Positions 1-8,771 are shown, numbered from the stretch's first letter. The stretch: 40,078 nucleotides of DNA from an uncultured Eubacteriales bacterium (GCA_902786465.1 CADACQ010000018.1:1-40078), one strand, 5' to 3'. The notes: generated by a model not told the origin, from the sequence alone. Made by a program: numbers and translations.

Positions 1-37
1 CGATCAGCTTGTCTGCGCGATTTCCCGGATTCTCCAT
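1..37 (-). CDS. Start of a gene cut by the window edge, probably V-type ATPase subunit E
   Basis: Only the first 12 codons are inside the window (M E N P G N R A D K L I). A GAGGT ribosome-binding sequence sits about 6 bases before the ATG, and the stop of the subunit K gene lies 9 bases upstream, so this is the next gene of the same operon. In many bacterial V/A-type ATPase operons the gene after subunit K encodes the peripheral-stalk subunit E. That assignment rests on gene order alone, because twelve residues are too few to recognise a family. Confidence 0.45.
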   Translation of the reverse strand, partial: MENPGNRADKLI

Positions 38-46
38 GGCGCTACC

Positions 47-550
<504 letters not shown>

Positions 551-559
551 CTATTGTAG

Positions 560-2518
560 TCACTTTGATATCTGTACGTGTTTGGTCTTGTATTGCAGGG
601 GCTTGAAGGCCCGGCCGCCCTCCTCATAGAACTTGCCGAAGAACTCCACGTACTGGAGCCTGGCGCAATGGACGAAGGTGCCCAGGGTGTTGATGGCGAT
701 GCTGAAGAGGTGCAGGGCGATGAGCAGCACCACCGCGATGAGGAAGCCCACGAACTTCATGACGCCGCTGCCGCCCATGAGCATGGAGCAGAGGGTGTTG
801 AACACCATGGCGAGATAGCCCGTGGCGATGCCCAAAGCGAGCAGTCGGGCGTAGGACAGGATGTCAGAGAGGTAGCTGGTCACCCCGTAGAGGCCGCCCA
901 GGCCCGAGGCCAGGCGGGAGATGGGGTTCTTCTTGTCCCGGCCCTTGAACAGCAGCACCAGGGCAGAGCCGAGAAGGATCAGGATCAGGCCCACCGTGCT
1001 AAGGTGCAGGGCATTGTACCAGCCCAGCTCGAAGGGGGGATCGAAGAAGGTGGACGCCATGGGCAGGGCCGCCAGAACCAGGCCCACCAGGACGAACACC
1101 CAGGACAGGTTGTCGAAGACGGCGCTCTGCCAGTCCTTGTCCTGGAAGCACATCTTCATCTTGATGAGATGGCCGCATACGAGATGGATGATGCCCAGCA
1201 GCAGGCAGAACAGCAGCATGCCCACCGGATTCCCCGTGGGGTCGATGAGCAGGGGGAACCTGTCCGCGGTGCCGAAGATCACGTCGAAGTCGAGGCCGAA
1301 GAACGTGCCTACCAGCACGCCCCAGACCATGGTGGAAATGCCGCCCCAGAAGAGGACCTTCGCGAGGTCCGCCGTGCCGCCCTTGGGCTTCTTCAGCTTC
1401 AGGAACAGCCAGGACCCCAGGGACAGGACCAGGCCGTAGCCCGTGTCGGAGAGCATGACGCCGAACAGGAAGATGTAGAAGGGCGTCATGTAGGGCGTGG
1501 CGTCGATGCCCCGGGCGTCGGGCAGGGAGTAGAGGGTGATGAGGGACTCGAAGGGGGTGTTGAATTTGTCGTTCTTCAGCACCGTGGGAGGCGTCTCGTC
1601 CTCCGCCGGGTCCCGATACTCCGTATAATAGGCTTCGGTGACGGACTTGAGGGCCTGCTCCACCTTGTCTATCTCGTCGGACCGGACCCAGCCCTCCAGG
1701 CGGAAGACGGAGGTGTCCTTCTCCACCTGGGTGTCGGCGGCCAGGCTGTCCCGCTCGATGAGCAGGGCGTCCGCCGCGTTCTCCAGGATGTCGGCGCTGA
1801 CGCCGCAGCTCTCCAGCTCGGCCTGGAGCTCACTGAGGCGCTTTTCGCCGGCGATCTCGTCCTGCTCCAGGGCCTGCATGGCCTCCCGGGGCGTGCCCTT
1901 CATACGGGGGAAAGATACGTCGGTCCAGTTGATGGTCTTGAGGAAGCCGGCCACCAGCCGGGCGTCCTCCTTGAGGCAGGCCAAAATGGCCGCTCGATTG
2001 CCCGGCTCACCGTAGAACTCCGCCGAGATGGCCTCCTGCTCCAGGATGGCGGCTTCGCCTGCCGCATCCACGAGGCCGATGAAATAGTGGGTAAATTTGG
2101 TGGGGACGATGGAGGACATGTCCTGGTCCATATCCGTCCAGGGGATCAGGGCAGCGTAAGTGGACCGGCCCTTCTCAAGCCGTCCCTCAATCTGCTTCTT
2201 CTCCTCCAGGATGGCGCGGATGTGCTCGGAAGCCGCCTCGGCCTCCCCCACGTCCTGCTGCATCTTCTCCAGCTTCTCCTCCCGGGCAGGGGCCAAAAAG
2301 CCCGGCTTTTTCGCGTAGGGCTTGATGGCGGACAGGGACTCGGAGAAGCGGCTGATCCTCTCCGCGGCCTCGTCCAATCTTCTGGCGCCCTCGCCTCCGT
2401 CGTCGTCGGCGGTGACGGAGATGAGCTCCACCGCCCCGATCTTCTGGAGGGCCCGTAAAATGTCGCCTTCCTCCTGGCGAATGCCCACCAGAGTGAGGCG
2501 CTTCATGGATACGATCAT
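560..2518 (-). CDS. ntpI: V-type ATPase subunit I (stator a-subunit)
   Basis: This 652-residue protein is the stator membrane subunit that forms the ion half-channels facing the rotor ring. The N-terminal half (about residues 1-330) is soluble and rich in charged helices. It contains the typical opening MKRLTLVGI and acts as the peripheral-stalk connector. From about residue 340 come seven or so membrane segments. The conserved arginine that faces the rotor glutamate is visible as R558 in ILSYARLLALG. The start at 2518 overlaps the stop of the upstream coiled-coil gene as ATGA, which suggests translational coupling; a second ATG four codons in (2506) is the alternative. Length and domain order are normal for the family. 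Confidence 0.93.
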   Translation of the reverse strand: MIVSMKRLTLVGIRQEEGDILRALQKIGAVELISVTADDDGGEGARRLDEAAERISRFSESLSAIKPYAKKPGFLAPAREEKLEKMQQDVGEAEAASEHIRAILEEKKQIEGRLEKGRSTYAALIPWTDMDQDMSSIVPTKFTHYFIGLVDAAGEAAILEQEAISAEFYGEPGNRAAILACLKEDARLVAGFLKTINWTDVSFPRMKGTPREAMQALEQDEIAGEKRLSELQAELESCGVSADILENAADALLIERDSLAADTQVEKDTSVFRLEGWVRSDEIDKVEQALKSVTEAYYTEYRDPAEDETPPTVLKNDKFNTPFESLITLYSLPDARGIDATPYMTPFYIFLFGVMLSDTGYGLVLSLGSWLFLKLKKPKGGTADLAKVLFWGGISTMVWGVLVGTFFGLDFDVIFGTADRFPLLIDPTGNPVGMLLFCLLLGIIHLVCGHLIKMKMCFQDKDWQSAVFDNLSWVFVLVGLVLAALPMASTFFDPPFELGWYNALHLSTVGLILILLGSALVLLFKGRDKKNPISRLASGLGGLYGVTSYLSDILSYARLLALGIATGYLAMVFNTLCSMLMGGSGVMKFVGFLIAVVLLIALHLFSIAINTLGTFVHCARLQYVEFFGKFYEEGGRAFKPLQYKTKHVQISK

Positions 2519-2829
2519 ACCTGTGTATCGACCCTTTCCATAAGATAGGCCACCGCGTCAGGGAGCTTGGCGCGGGCGGCGTCTTCCTCCCGGGCCACGA
2601 TCTCTCTCGCCTCGGAAAGGACCTTCGCGGCCAGGACCTTGCCGTCCTCCTCCGCCTTAGCAAGGGCCTCCCGGGTCTTCTGACGCTCGCTCTCCGCCGC
2701 AGCGGCCAGCCGCTCAGCCGCCTCCTCTCGGGCGCGGGCACCCATGTCCCGGGCGTCTGTGACCGCCTGGGCGCGGATGTCCTCTGCCTGCTTTTCCGCG
2801 GCGCGGATCTTGTCGATCATGGAATCCAT
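2515..2829 (-). CDS. V-type ATPase coiled-coil stalk subunit (subunit H/G type)
   Basis: This is a 104-residue, almost wholly helical protein rich in Ala, Glu, Arg and Lys (for example AEKQAEDIRAQAV), with the heptad character of a coiled coil. Bacterial V-type ATPase operons begin with such a small protein (AhaH/NtpF-like), which pairs with subunit E to form the peripheral stalk. The start at ATG 2829 is chosen because a perfect AGGAGG lies a few bases upstream; a longer open frame extends upstream but would run through a terminator hairpin. The stop overlaps the start of subunit I by four bases. The function is inferred from position and coiled-coil character, since this subunit is poorly conserved. 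Confidence 0.85.
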   Translation of the reverse strand: MDSMIDKIRAAEKQAEDIRAQAVTDARDMGARAREEAAERLAAAAESERQKTREALAKAEEDGKVLAAKVLSEAREIVAREEDAARAKLPDAVAYLMERVDTQV

Positions 2830-2853
2830 GGTCCTTCCTCCTTTCGGGGTTAA

Positions 2854-2877
2854 GAAAAAAAAGGGCGCAAAGCGCCC
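2854..2877 (-). terminator. Intrinsic terminator between upp and the V-ATPase genes
   Basis: On the minus strand GGGCGC-TTT-GCGCCC forms a six-base-pair hairpin with a three-base loop, followed directly by eight T residues. It stands 8 bases after the upp stop and only 24 bases before the first V-ATPase start codon. Little room is left for a separate promoter, so the ATPase genes may depend on read-through of this hairpin. Confidence 0.8.
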
Positions 2878-2884
2878 CATGCCA

Positions 2885-3457
2885 TTATTTCGTTCCGAAC
2901 AAACGGTCGCCCGCGTCGCCGAGACCGGGCACGATGTAGCCGTGCTCGTTGAGCTTCTCATCGATGCTGGCCACATAGATGTCCACGTCGGGATGGGCCT
3001 TCTGGATGGCGTAGATACCCTCAGGAGCCGAGATCAGGCACACCAGACGGATGGTCTTGGCGCCCGCGTTCTTGATGAGCCGGATGGCCTCGATGGCGGA
3101 GTTGCCCGTGGCCAGCATGGGATCCACGATGATAGTGTCCCGCTCGCAGATGTCGTCGGGCAGCTTGCAGTAGTAGCCCGTGGGCATCAGGGTGTCGGGA
3201 TTCCGATAGAGGCCGATGTGGCCCATCTTGGCGTGGGGGATCAGGTTCATCATGCCGTCGGCCATGCCAAGGCCCGCCCGAAGGATGGGGACCACGGCCA
3301 GCTTCTCGTTGGCCAGCATCTTGAAGGACGCCTTGGTGATGGGAGTCTCCACCTCCACCTCCTGCAGCGGCAGGTCCCGGGTGACCTCGTAGCCCATCAG
3401 CATGGCGAGCTCGCTCACCAGCTCACGGAAGGCCTTGGTGCCGGTCTCCTTCTCATA
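2885..3457 (-). CDS. upp: Uracil phosphoribosyltransferase with a broken 5' end
   Basis: The protein makes UMP from uracil and PRPP (pyrimidine salvage). Clear Upp motifs are present: the uracil-side loop region [11 protein letters not shown], the PRPP-binding loop [13 protein letters not shown], and the C-terminal [11 protein letters not shown]. The upstream end is abnormal. The only well-placed start, ATG at 3456 behind a TAGGAGG site, is in the wrong frame: the upp frame there reads T-Y-E-K-E-T-G-T-K with no ATG, GTG or TTG before it. The conserved N-terminal stretch normally ending in HPLIQHKLT, about 18-20 residues, is absent. The simplest reading is a deletion of roughly 58 bases, or a sequence error of that size, just after the start codon. 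A shorter protein could begin at the internal MLMGYEV. The coordinate 3457 marks the upper end of recognisable homology, not a real start. Confidence 0.85.
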   Translation of the reverse strand, partial: YEKETGTKAFRELVSELAMLMGYEVTRDLPLQEVEVETPITKASFKMLANEKLAVVPILRAGLGMADGMMNLIPHAKMGHIGLYRNPDTLMPTGYYCKLPDDICERDTIIVDPMLATGNSAIEAIRLIKNAGAKTIRLVCLISAPEGIYAIQKAHPDVDIYVASIDEKLNEHGYIVPGLGDAGDRLFGTK

Positions 3458-3479
3458 GGTAAACCTCCTATATTGACAT

Positions 3480-3926
3480 TCAGATTTGCGATTCGTAGGC
3501 GCTGATCTTGTCGATGCGGCGCTGGTGCCGAGGGGCTCCGGAGAAGGGCGTGGTGAGCCAGGTGAACAAAATCTCCTTGGCCAGGTTCTCCCCCACCACC
3601 CCGGCACCCATGGCAAGGGCGTTGGTGTCGTTGTGTTCCCGGGTCATGCGGGCGGTCATGGTGTCGGTGCAGAGGGCGCAGCGCACGCCCTTCACCTTGT
3701 TGGCGCAGATGCTGACGCCGATGCCCGTGGTGCAGAGGAAGACGCCTTTGTCCGCCTCTCCCTTGGCCACCGCTTCGGCGGCGGGCAAAGCGAAGTCGGG
3801 ATAATCCACGCTTTCGGTGCCGTAACAGCCGAAATCCCGGATCTCATAGCCGGCTTCCTGCAGCCAGCCCTTGACCTTTTCCTTCAGGGCGTAGGCCCCG
3901 TGGTCACATGCGATTGCTATTGTCAT
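3480..3926 (-). CDS. rpiB: Ribose-5-phosphate isomerase B
   Basis: This 148-residue cytoplasmic enzyme interconverts ribose 5-phosphate and ribulose 5-phosphate (or a related sugar phosphate) in the non-oxidative pentose phosphate pathway. It begins with the typical [17 protein letters not shown] and contains [12 protein letters not shown], the anion-hole loop [16 protein letters not shown] with the catalytic cysteine at its start, and [17 protein letters not shown]. The ATG at 3926 is chosen because the family begins M-x-I-A-I-A-x-D-H-G. In-frame ATGs at 3932, 3938 and 3974 would add residues not seen in relatives. The stop lies about 25 bases before the upp start region, so rpiB and upp probably share a transcript. 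Confidence 0.92.
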   Translation of the reverse strand: MTIAIACDHGAYALKEKVKGWLQEAGYEIRDFGCYGTESVDYPDFALPAAEAVAKGEADKGVFLCTTGIGVSICANKVKGVRCALCTDTMTARMTREHNDTNALAMGAGVVGENLAKEILFTWLTTPFSGAPRHQRRIDKISAYESQI

Positions 3927-3955
3927 ATCCATACCCATTTGTTGCAGTATATCAT
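3923..3955 (-). CDS. Possible ten-codon leader peptide coupled to rpiB
   Basis: An ATG at 3955 opens a ten-codon frame, [10 protein letters not shown], whose TGA overlaps the rpiB ATG as ATGA (3926-3923). The Shine-Dalgarno sequence GAAAGGAG lies at a suitable distance upstream, inside the downstream arm of a strong hairpin. The rpiB start itself has no comparable ribosome site, so coupled translation from this leader would explain how rpiB is initiated. Expression is not shown by the sequence; it could also be chance. Confidence 0.35.
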   Translation of the reverse strand: MIYCNKWVWI

Positions 3956-3963
3956 AAAACAAC

Positions 3964-3996
3964 GCTCCTTTCAACCAAAAGTTTGGTGAAAGGAGC
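3964..3996 (-). terminator. Strong hairpin between the TIR gene and rpiB
   Basis: GCTCCTTTC pairs with GAAAGGAGC, and the stem continues through an ACCA/TGGT segment with a single bulged base. On the minus strand it is followed by GTTGTTTTAT, a weak T tract. It follows the stop of the TIR gene (4024) and probably ends that transcript. Its 3' arm also carries the GAAAGGAG ribosome site of the short leader before rpiB, so the hairpin could hide that site. Confidence 0.6.
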
Positions 3997-4023
3997 TTAG
4001 AATACTATTATTCCGTTCAGCCA

Positions 4024-6741
4024 TCACTCGGCGATGCCGGTGAGCCGCCGTGCCTGCTTCACGAGAGCCTCCTCGTCCGTCCACAGATCCCCCACCACAT
4101 ACTTGCCTGCGACGGTCTTGCCCACCGCATAAGCGCCGTCCTTGGAGAACGCCATATCTGCAAAGGTGTCGGCGTCAGCATGGAGGGAGAACAGCTTCTC
4201 ATAGGTCTCCAGGGAGTAAACGTCGATCCGGGTCAGCCCCGCGCAAAGGGCCATCATAAACTTTCCCGAGGGATCGAAGGCGAAACGGGAATAGACCGTA
4301 CCCACGTTCAGGATCCGCTGGACCAATCTGCTCTTCAAATCGTAGATCAGGAGCCTGGCAGCCTGGTCCGAAGCGACCAGCTGCTTTTCGCTTATGGCAA
4401 GGGCCTCGATCTGGCTGGACAGTTCTCCGATCATGGCGCTGACGGAGCCGTCGCCCTGGGTGTCAAAGAGCTCGATCACCCCGTCCGCAAAGTATAGGGC
4501 CGCCTTGCTCCCGTCCCGGGAGAAGACCAGTTTCGCCGTCGTATCCAGATACTTGCCCGTGCTCTGCAAAAACGCCTCCGTGTATCGGTGTTCGCTCTGC
4601 AGGGATACGCAGGGAAAGCTGGCGGGGATGGGATCAGAGAGTTCCCCCTGGAAGCTGTCCACCGTTTGGACTGAGGACAGGGAGGACATGCTGTAGAAGT
4701 TGGCCGTCCCGTCGTACCGGGTGATCAGGAAGGAGTCGCTGAGGGGGATCACGTTGTTGTAATTGCTCCCGAAATCAGCATTCTCCAGCAGTTCCAACGC
4801 CCAGTTTTGAGCGTTGATGATAAAGAGGCTTTGGTTGGTCAGAATGAGATACGCCCCATCCTCGGTAAAGGCCAGGGAGGGCACGAAGGACGTTTCGTCG
4901 ATGGTGGCGTTCAGGATGTGGTCGTCGGCGCCGCGGGCCAGGTCCACGTAGAGATGGTTCTCCGCCGTATAGGCCATGCGCTGGGAATCCGCCGAAAAGG
5001 CGATCTTGCTGAAGTCGAACCCCTCGCTATAATCAAAGGCATTGAGCCGCAGCAGTTCGCCGCTGTCCGTGTCCCAGCTGCCGATGATCCCCAGCAGGGA
5101 CAGACACGCTACCGTCCGCCCGTCGGGGGTCAGGGACCACTTTTCCGAGAACACCCCGGGCATGAAGCAGGCGGGGTCCCGAGGAACGCCCAGGAGGCTG
5201 ATCCTCCGGCCGGAGTCGTCCAGGACGATCACGGCAGTGTCGCCCCGGGCTCCAGCGACGACGATCCGGCTCCGATCCGCTGTGGCGAGGACCTGGGTGC
5301 CCGTGTAGTCGTCGGTATGGAAGGTGAACATCTCCTCCAGAGACCGGCCCGACAGCCGGGAGAGCAGATTGTTCTCCGGCGTATAGTCCGGCATCTGGTC
5401 GCCCATGGTGTAGAACAGCTTCTCCGTCCCGTCCTCCGAGATAAGATAAAACCGCTCCATATCCTGCACCAGTATCTGAGCCGCATCCTTCCAAAAGAGG
5501 GCGTTGGCGATATGATAGGGCTGAGCGGCCTTGCTGGTGTAGGAGAAGGCTACGGATCCATCCGCACTGTTCCAAACTGTCACGATCCGCCCTAGATCAC
5601 AGATGGCTAAAAAGCGGGTGCCGTCCGGGGAGAAGGACAGCGCGTTGATCATGGTGTTGCCCACGGAGACCTGATAGAGGATCTCATTGGCGTTGAGATC
5701 GATCATGGCCACGGCGTTGCTGTTGACGATGCCGATGGCACGCGTCCCGTCCGCGGACACGGTGATATCGTTCACCCGCACGTTCTGGTTGTTGAAGCTG
5801 GATACGATGGTGAGAGGCTCGATATACAGGGCTTTCCGAAGCTGCGTCACGAGCTCCTCGCGGCGCATGCCCTCGTTCTCATCGCTAACGGACAAGGCCT
5901 CCAGCAGTACGCTGGCCGCGCTGCGCTTCTCCCCGTTCTGCAGGGCGGCAGAAGCCCGCTCCAGCCGTTCGCCCAGGTCATTGAAGACGGCGTTCCTTCG
6001 CTCCTGCTCCTTCTTGCGCTGCTCCTCCTCCGCCCGGGCCCGTTCCTCCTCGGCGCGGGCTCGCTCCGCTTCGGCTATCTGGGCCTGCTGCTCCGCCTCC
6101 TGGCGAAGCCGTTCCGCCCGGGCGTGGTTCACGCTCAGGAACACGGCCAGCCCCGCGGCGGCCACCAGGGCGGCGGCGGAGACGACGGCCGCCTTCTTCA
6201 GCGTCCGCTGCCGCTCCCGCTGCTTCAGCTCGTCATAGGTGACCGAGAGCATGGGGGCCAGCAGGCGCAGCTTCTCATCCTTAAGTTTTTTCTTCCAGTC
6301 GGCGCCTCTGAGATTCGCCGCCAGCGGTTCCACCTCCGCCCTGTTTCCAGCTTCGTCCACAGTGAACCGCAGCCGTTCCGGGAAGCTGTCCTCCGGCTCG
6401 CCTTCCACCAATACGGCCAGGACCCGGTCCCGGCCCTTTTTCTCGAGGAAGTATTCCAGCTCCCTCTGGCACCACCGGCTCTCCAGATACCGGGGGGAAC
6501 AAATGGCGATAAACCATTCGCTCTCATCGAGGGCCGCCTGGATGTCGTCGCCCAGGTTGGCGGACAAGGGCAGTTCCTCCTGATCCCGGAACACCCGCCC
6601 CAGCCGTTTTTTGCCGGTCTTGGCACGGATATTTGCCGGGACGCTGTAGGTCTCGATGGCGGTGTGCAGGGCCTTGGCGATCACGTCGTCCGGGCTTTGA
6701 TGCCGATAGCTGATAAAAGCGCAATACCGTTGCTGTTCCAT
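4024..6741 (-). CDS. TIR-domain protein with membrane anchor, coiled coil and beta-propeller
   Basis: The protein has 905 residues. An N-terminal TIR domain spans about residues 4-165, with box 1 CAFISYRH, the FRDQEELPLSANLG segment, and SRWCQRELEYF. E94 in WCQRE sits where TIR enzymes keep the catalytic glutamate for NAD+ cleavage. A membrane segment follows (about 183-204), then a long charged coiled coil (about 207-265, repeats of AEEERARAEEE), then a large C-terminal region with WD40-like repeats such as LSFSPDGTRFLAI and AFSADSQRMAYT. The likely topology is TIR inside and propeller outside, or the reverse; the sequence does not settle this. TIR-NADases act in prokaryotic antiviral defence and other signalling, so a sensor (propeller) coupled to an effector (TIR) is a reasonable inference. 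It stands between housekeeping genes with no obvious partner gene. A start site with AAGGAA precedes the ATG. Confidence 0.85.
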   Translation of the reverse strand: MEQQRYCAFISYRHQSPDDVIAKALHTAIETYSVPANIRAKTGKKRLGRVFRDQEELPLSANLGDDIQAALDESEWFIAICSPRYLESRWCQRELEYFLEKKGRDRVLAVLVEGEPEDSFPERLRFTVDEAGNRAEVEPLAANLRGADWKKKLKDEKLRLLAPMLSVTYDELKQRERQRTLKKAAVVSAAALVAAAGLAVFLSVNHARAERLRQEAEQQAQIAEAERARAEEERARAEEEQRKKEQERRNAVFNDLGERLERASAALQNGEKRSAASVLLEALSVSDENEGMRREELVTQLRKALYIEPLTIVSSFNNQNVRVNDITVSADGTRAIGIVNSNAVAMIDLNANEILYQVSVGNTMINALSFSPDGTRFLAICDLGRIVTVWNSADGSVAFSYTSKAAQPYHIANALFWKDAAQILVQDMERFYLISEDGTEKLFYTMGDQMPDYTPENNLLSRLSGRSLEEMFTFHTDDYTGTQVLATADRSRIVVAGARGDTAVIVLDDSGRRISLLGVPRDPACFMPGVFSEKWSLTPDGRTVACLSLLGIIGSWDTDSGELLRLNAFDYSEGFDFSKIAFSADSQRMAYTAENHLYVDLARGADDHILNATIDETSFVPSLAFTEDGAYLILTNQSLFIINAQNWALELLENADFGSNYNNVIPLSDSFLITRYDGTANFYSMSSLSSVQTVDSFQGELSDPIPASFPCVSLQSEHRYTEAFLQSTGKYLDTTAKLVFSRDGSKAALYFADGVIELFDTQGDGSVSAMIGELSSQIEALAISEKQLVASDQAARLLIYDLKSRLVQRILNVGTVYSRFAFDPSGKFMMALCAGLTRIDVYSLETYEKLFSLHADADTFADMAFSKDGAYAVGKTVAGKYVVGDLWTDEEALVKQARRLTGIAE

Positions 6742-6792
6742 GGGATATTCCTTTCTGGGACGCGGAGGGGAAAGAGATGCTTGTATCGGTTC

Positions 6793-7833
6793 CTATAGAT
6801 ACTCCACCCTAAACCCGGCGGAGCGCAAAAGGCGGTTCATGAAGGCAAGGCCCGTGCCCTCGGTGCCGATGCCCTCGGAGAGGATCACGTCGGCCTCCTG
6901 ATCCAGCTCCCTAAGGAGGGAGAAAAGGCGGCTGCAGAGAGTGGTGGGGTCCCGGCGGGTGCCTAAGAGGGCGCAGCGGCGGTGGCCGTAGAAGGGCAGG
7001 GCCTCCGCTGTGGCGGCGATATAGGGGCGCTTGCCCGCGGCGGCGAACTGGTCGTAGAGGGCCGAGAGGCGCGCCGCGGCGGCCTGGGCCTCCCCCACCA
7101 CCACCAGTACCTGGGCGTTGGGGGCGTAATGCTTGTACTTCATGCCCGGGGAGGCGGCCTTCTCGCCGGCGGCCAAGGGGGCCAGGATGCTGGGGGCCAA
7201 GGCCACTTCGCCCAACACGGCGGCCAACATCTCCTTGGTCACGGCGCCGGGGCGCAGGATGGTGGGGGTGCCGACCAGGGACAGGACCGTGGACTCCACC
7301 CCGTAGCGGCAGGGGCCCCCGTCCAGGATCAGGGGGATGCGCCTGTCCATGTCCTGGAGGACGTGGGCCGCGGTGGTAGGGCTGGGCTTGCCGGACAGAT
7401 TAGCGCTGGGGGCGGCGATGGGCACCCCCGCCGCGGCGATGAGGGCCCGGGCGGCATCGTTGTCCGGCATGCGGACGGCCACCGTGTCGAGGCCCGCGGT
7501 CACCTCGTTTGGGACGATATCAGAACGGTAATAGATCAGGGTCAACGGCCCCGGCCAGAAGGTGTCCATAAGGGCCCGGGCGTGGGGCGGCTCGGCGGCC
7601 CAGAGGCGGAAGGCGGCCTCCTTCTCGGCCACGTGGAGGATCAGGGGGTTGTCGTTGGGACGGCCCTTGGCTTCGAAGATCCGGTCCACCGCGGCCCCAA
7701 CCAGGCCGTCGGCCCCCAGGCCGTAGACCGTCTCCGTGGGAAAGGCCACCAGCCCGCCAGAGCGGATGATCTTGGCGCCTTCCCTTGCCGCCGTATTATA
7801 ATCTTGTAGCACGGAAATAACTTTCGTTTCCAT
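6793..7833 (-). CDS. L-threonylcarbamoyladenylate synthase, Sua5 type
   Basis: This 346-residue enzyme makes threonylcarbamoyl-AMP from threonine, bicarbonate and ATP, the first step of t6A37 modification of ANN-decoding tRNAs. The YrdC-like catalytic domain covers about residues 10-200, with GGLVAFPTETVYGLGADG near the N terminus, the FEAKGRPNDNPLILH substrate motif and the SANLSGKPSPTT loop. The C-terminal Sua5 domain follows the linker GMKYKHYAPNAQVLVV and reaches residue 346, so this is the long two-domain form. In Bacillus subtilis the homologue (ywlC) is also close to prfA and prmC. The gene is 51 bases upstream of the TIR gene, so the two may be co-transcribed. Confidence 0.93.
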   Translation of the reverse strand: METKVISVLQDYNTAAREGAKIIRSGGLVAFPTETVYGLGADGLVGAAVDRIFEAKGRPNDNPLILHVAEKEAAFRLWAAEPPHARALMDTFWPGPLTLIYYRSDIVPNEVTAGLDTVAVRMPDNDAARALIAAAGVPIAAPSANLSGKPSPTTAAHVLQDMDRRIPLILDGGPCRYGVESTVLSLVGTPTILRPGAVTKEMLAAVLGEVALAPSILAPLAAGEKAASPGMKYKHYAPNAQVLVVVGEAQAAAARLSALYDQFAAAGKRPYIAATAEALPFYGHRRCALLGTRRDPTTLCSRLFSLLRELDQEADVILSEGIGTEGTGLAFMNRLLRSAGFRVEYL

Positions 7834-7849
7834 AGTCAGTCATCTTCTT

Positions 7850-7916
7850 GGGCTTCTCTTTTTTCGGTCCCTTTTTTCTCTTCACCTGAAGAGAAAAAAA
7901 GGACAAAAGAAGAAGG
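7850..7916 (-). repeat. Intergenic hairpin repeat, copy A
   Basis: Between prfA and the Sua5 gene the sequence forms an 18-base-pair stem (7867-7884 with 7887-7904) built around CTTTTTTCTCTTCA and its complement, closed by GTCC/GGAC. Outer segments TTCTTCTT and AAAAGAGAAG flank it. The same layout with different closing pairs recurs at 26388-26423, 29321-29352 and 29428-29464. It may act as the terminator of the prfA transcript. Confidence 0.65.
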
Positions 7917-8771
7917 TCAAGCATCCTCCCCCGACAGCTGCCGGGTCCGTTCGGCCAAGATGAGTGCGTCGATCAGCTCGTCCATATCCCCGTCCATGAA
8001 CTGCTCCAGCTTGTAGAGGGTCAGGTTGATGCGGTGGTCCGTGACCCGGTTCTGGGGGAAGTTGTAGGTCCGTATCCGCTCGCTCCGATCCCCAGACCCC
8101 ACCATGCTCTTGCGGGCGCTGGACACGGCAGCGTCCTGCTTGGACTGGTACAGGTCGTAGATGCGGCTCCGGAGCACCTGCATGGCCTTATCTTTATTCT
8201 TATACTGGCTCCGCTCGTCCTGGCAGGCCACCACGATGCCCGTGGGGATGTGGGTGATGCGGATGGCAGAGGAGGTCTTGTTCACGTGCTGGCCGCCGGC
8301 GCCGCTTGACCGATAGGTGTCGATCTGGATGTCCGAATCCTTGATCTCCACCTGCACCTCGTCCACCTGGGGCATCACCGCCACGGTGGCGGCGCTGGTA
8401 TGGATGCGGCCCTGGCTCTCGGTCTCGGGCACCCGCTGTACCCGGTGGACGCCGCTTTCGAACTTCAAGCGGGAGTAGGCCCCCTTGCCGGAGACGGTGA
8501 GGACCACCTCCTTGACGCCGCCCATCTCGGTCCGGTTGTCCTCCACGAACTCCACCGCGTACCGGTGTCGCTCGGCGTACCGCTGGTACATCCTGAGAAG
8601 GTCCCCGCCGAAGAGGGACGCCTCCTCGCCGCCGGTGCCGGCCCGGATCTCCAAGATCACGTCCTTCTCGTCGTTGGGGTCCTTGGGGAGCAGCAGGAGC
8701 TTCAGCTCCTCGGTGATGGTCTCCTCGTCGGCCTTGAGCTGGTCCAGCTCCAGCAGCGTCAGCTCCTTCAT
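7917..8771 (-). CDS. prfA: Peptide chain release factor 1, domains 2-4 (frame-broken gene)
   Basis: This frame encodes the main part of release factor 1, which reads UAA and UAG and triggers peptide release on the ribosome. The stop-codon-reading PxT motif is seen as [14 protein letters not shown], which marks RF1 rather than RF2, and the catalytic GGQ loop is [15 protein letters not shown]. The C-terminal part [16 protein letters not shown] is typical. The frame can begin at ATG 8771, giving 284 residues, but a normal RF1 has about 355. The missing N-terminal domain is encoded in the neighbouring frame at 8768-8950. The two frames meet at ATGA. The hinge between them is about ten residues shorter than in E. 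coli RF1, so a deletion of about 31 bases, or a one-base error in a shorter variant, is likely. RF1 is normally essential, so a plain pseudogene is improbable. Confidence 0.9.
   Translation of the reverse strand: MKELTLLELDQLKADEETITEELKLLLLPKDPNDEKDVILEIRAGTGGEEASLFGGDLLRMYQRYAERHRYAVEFVEDNRTEMGGVKEVVLTVSGKGAYSRLKFESGVHRVQRVPETESQGRIHTSAATVAVMPQVDEVQVEIKDSDIQIDTYRSSGAGGQHVNKTSSAIRITHIPTGIVVACQDERSQYKNKDKAMQVLRSRIYDLYQSKQDAAVSSARKSMVGSGDRSERIRTYNFPQNRVTDHRINLTLYKLEQFMDGDMDELIDALILAERTRQLSGEDA

Noticed and set aside
578-2458. Long plus-strand open frame of 626 codons opposite subunit I
   Set aside because: It is the complement of a clearly recognised gene, has a low-complexity H/G/E/Q-rich product typical of antisense frames in GC-rich DNA, and has no ribosome site.
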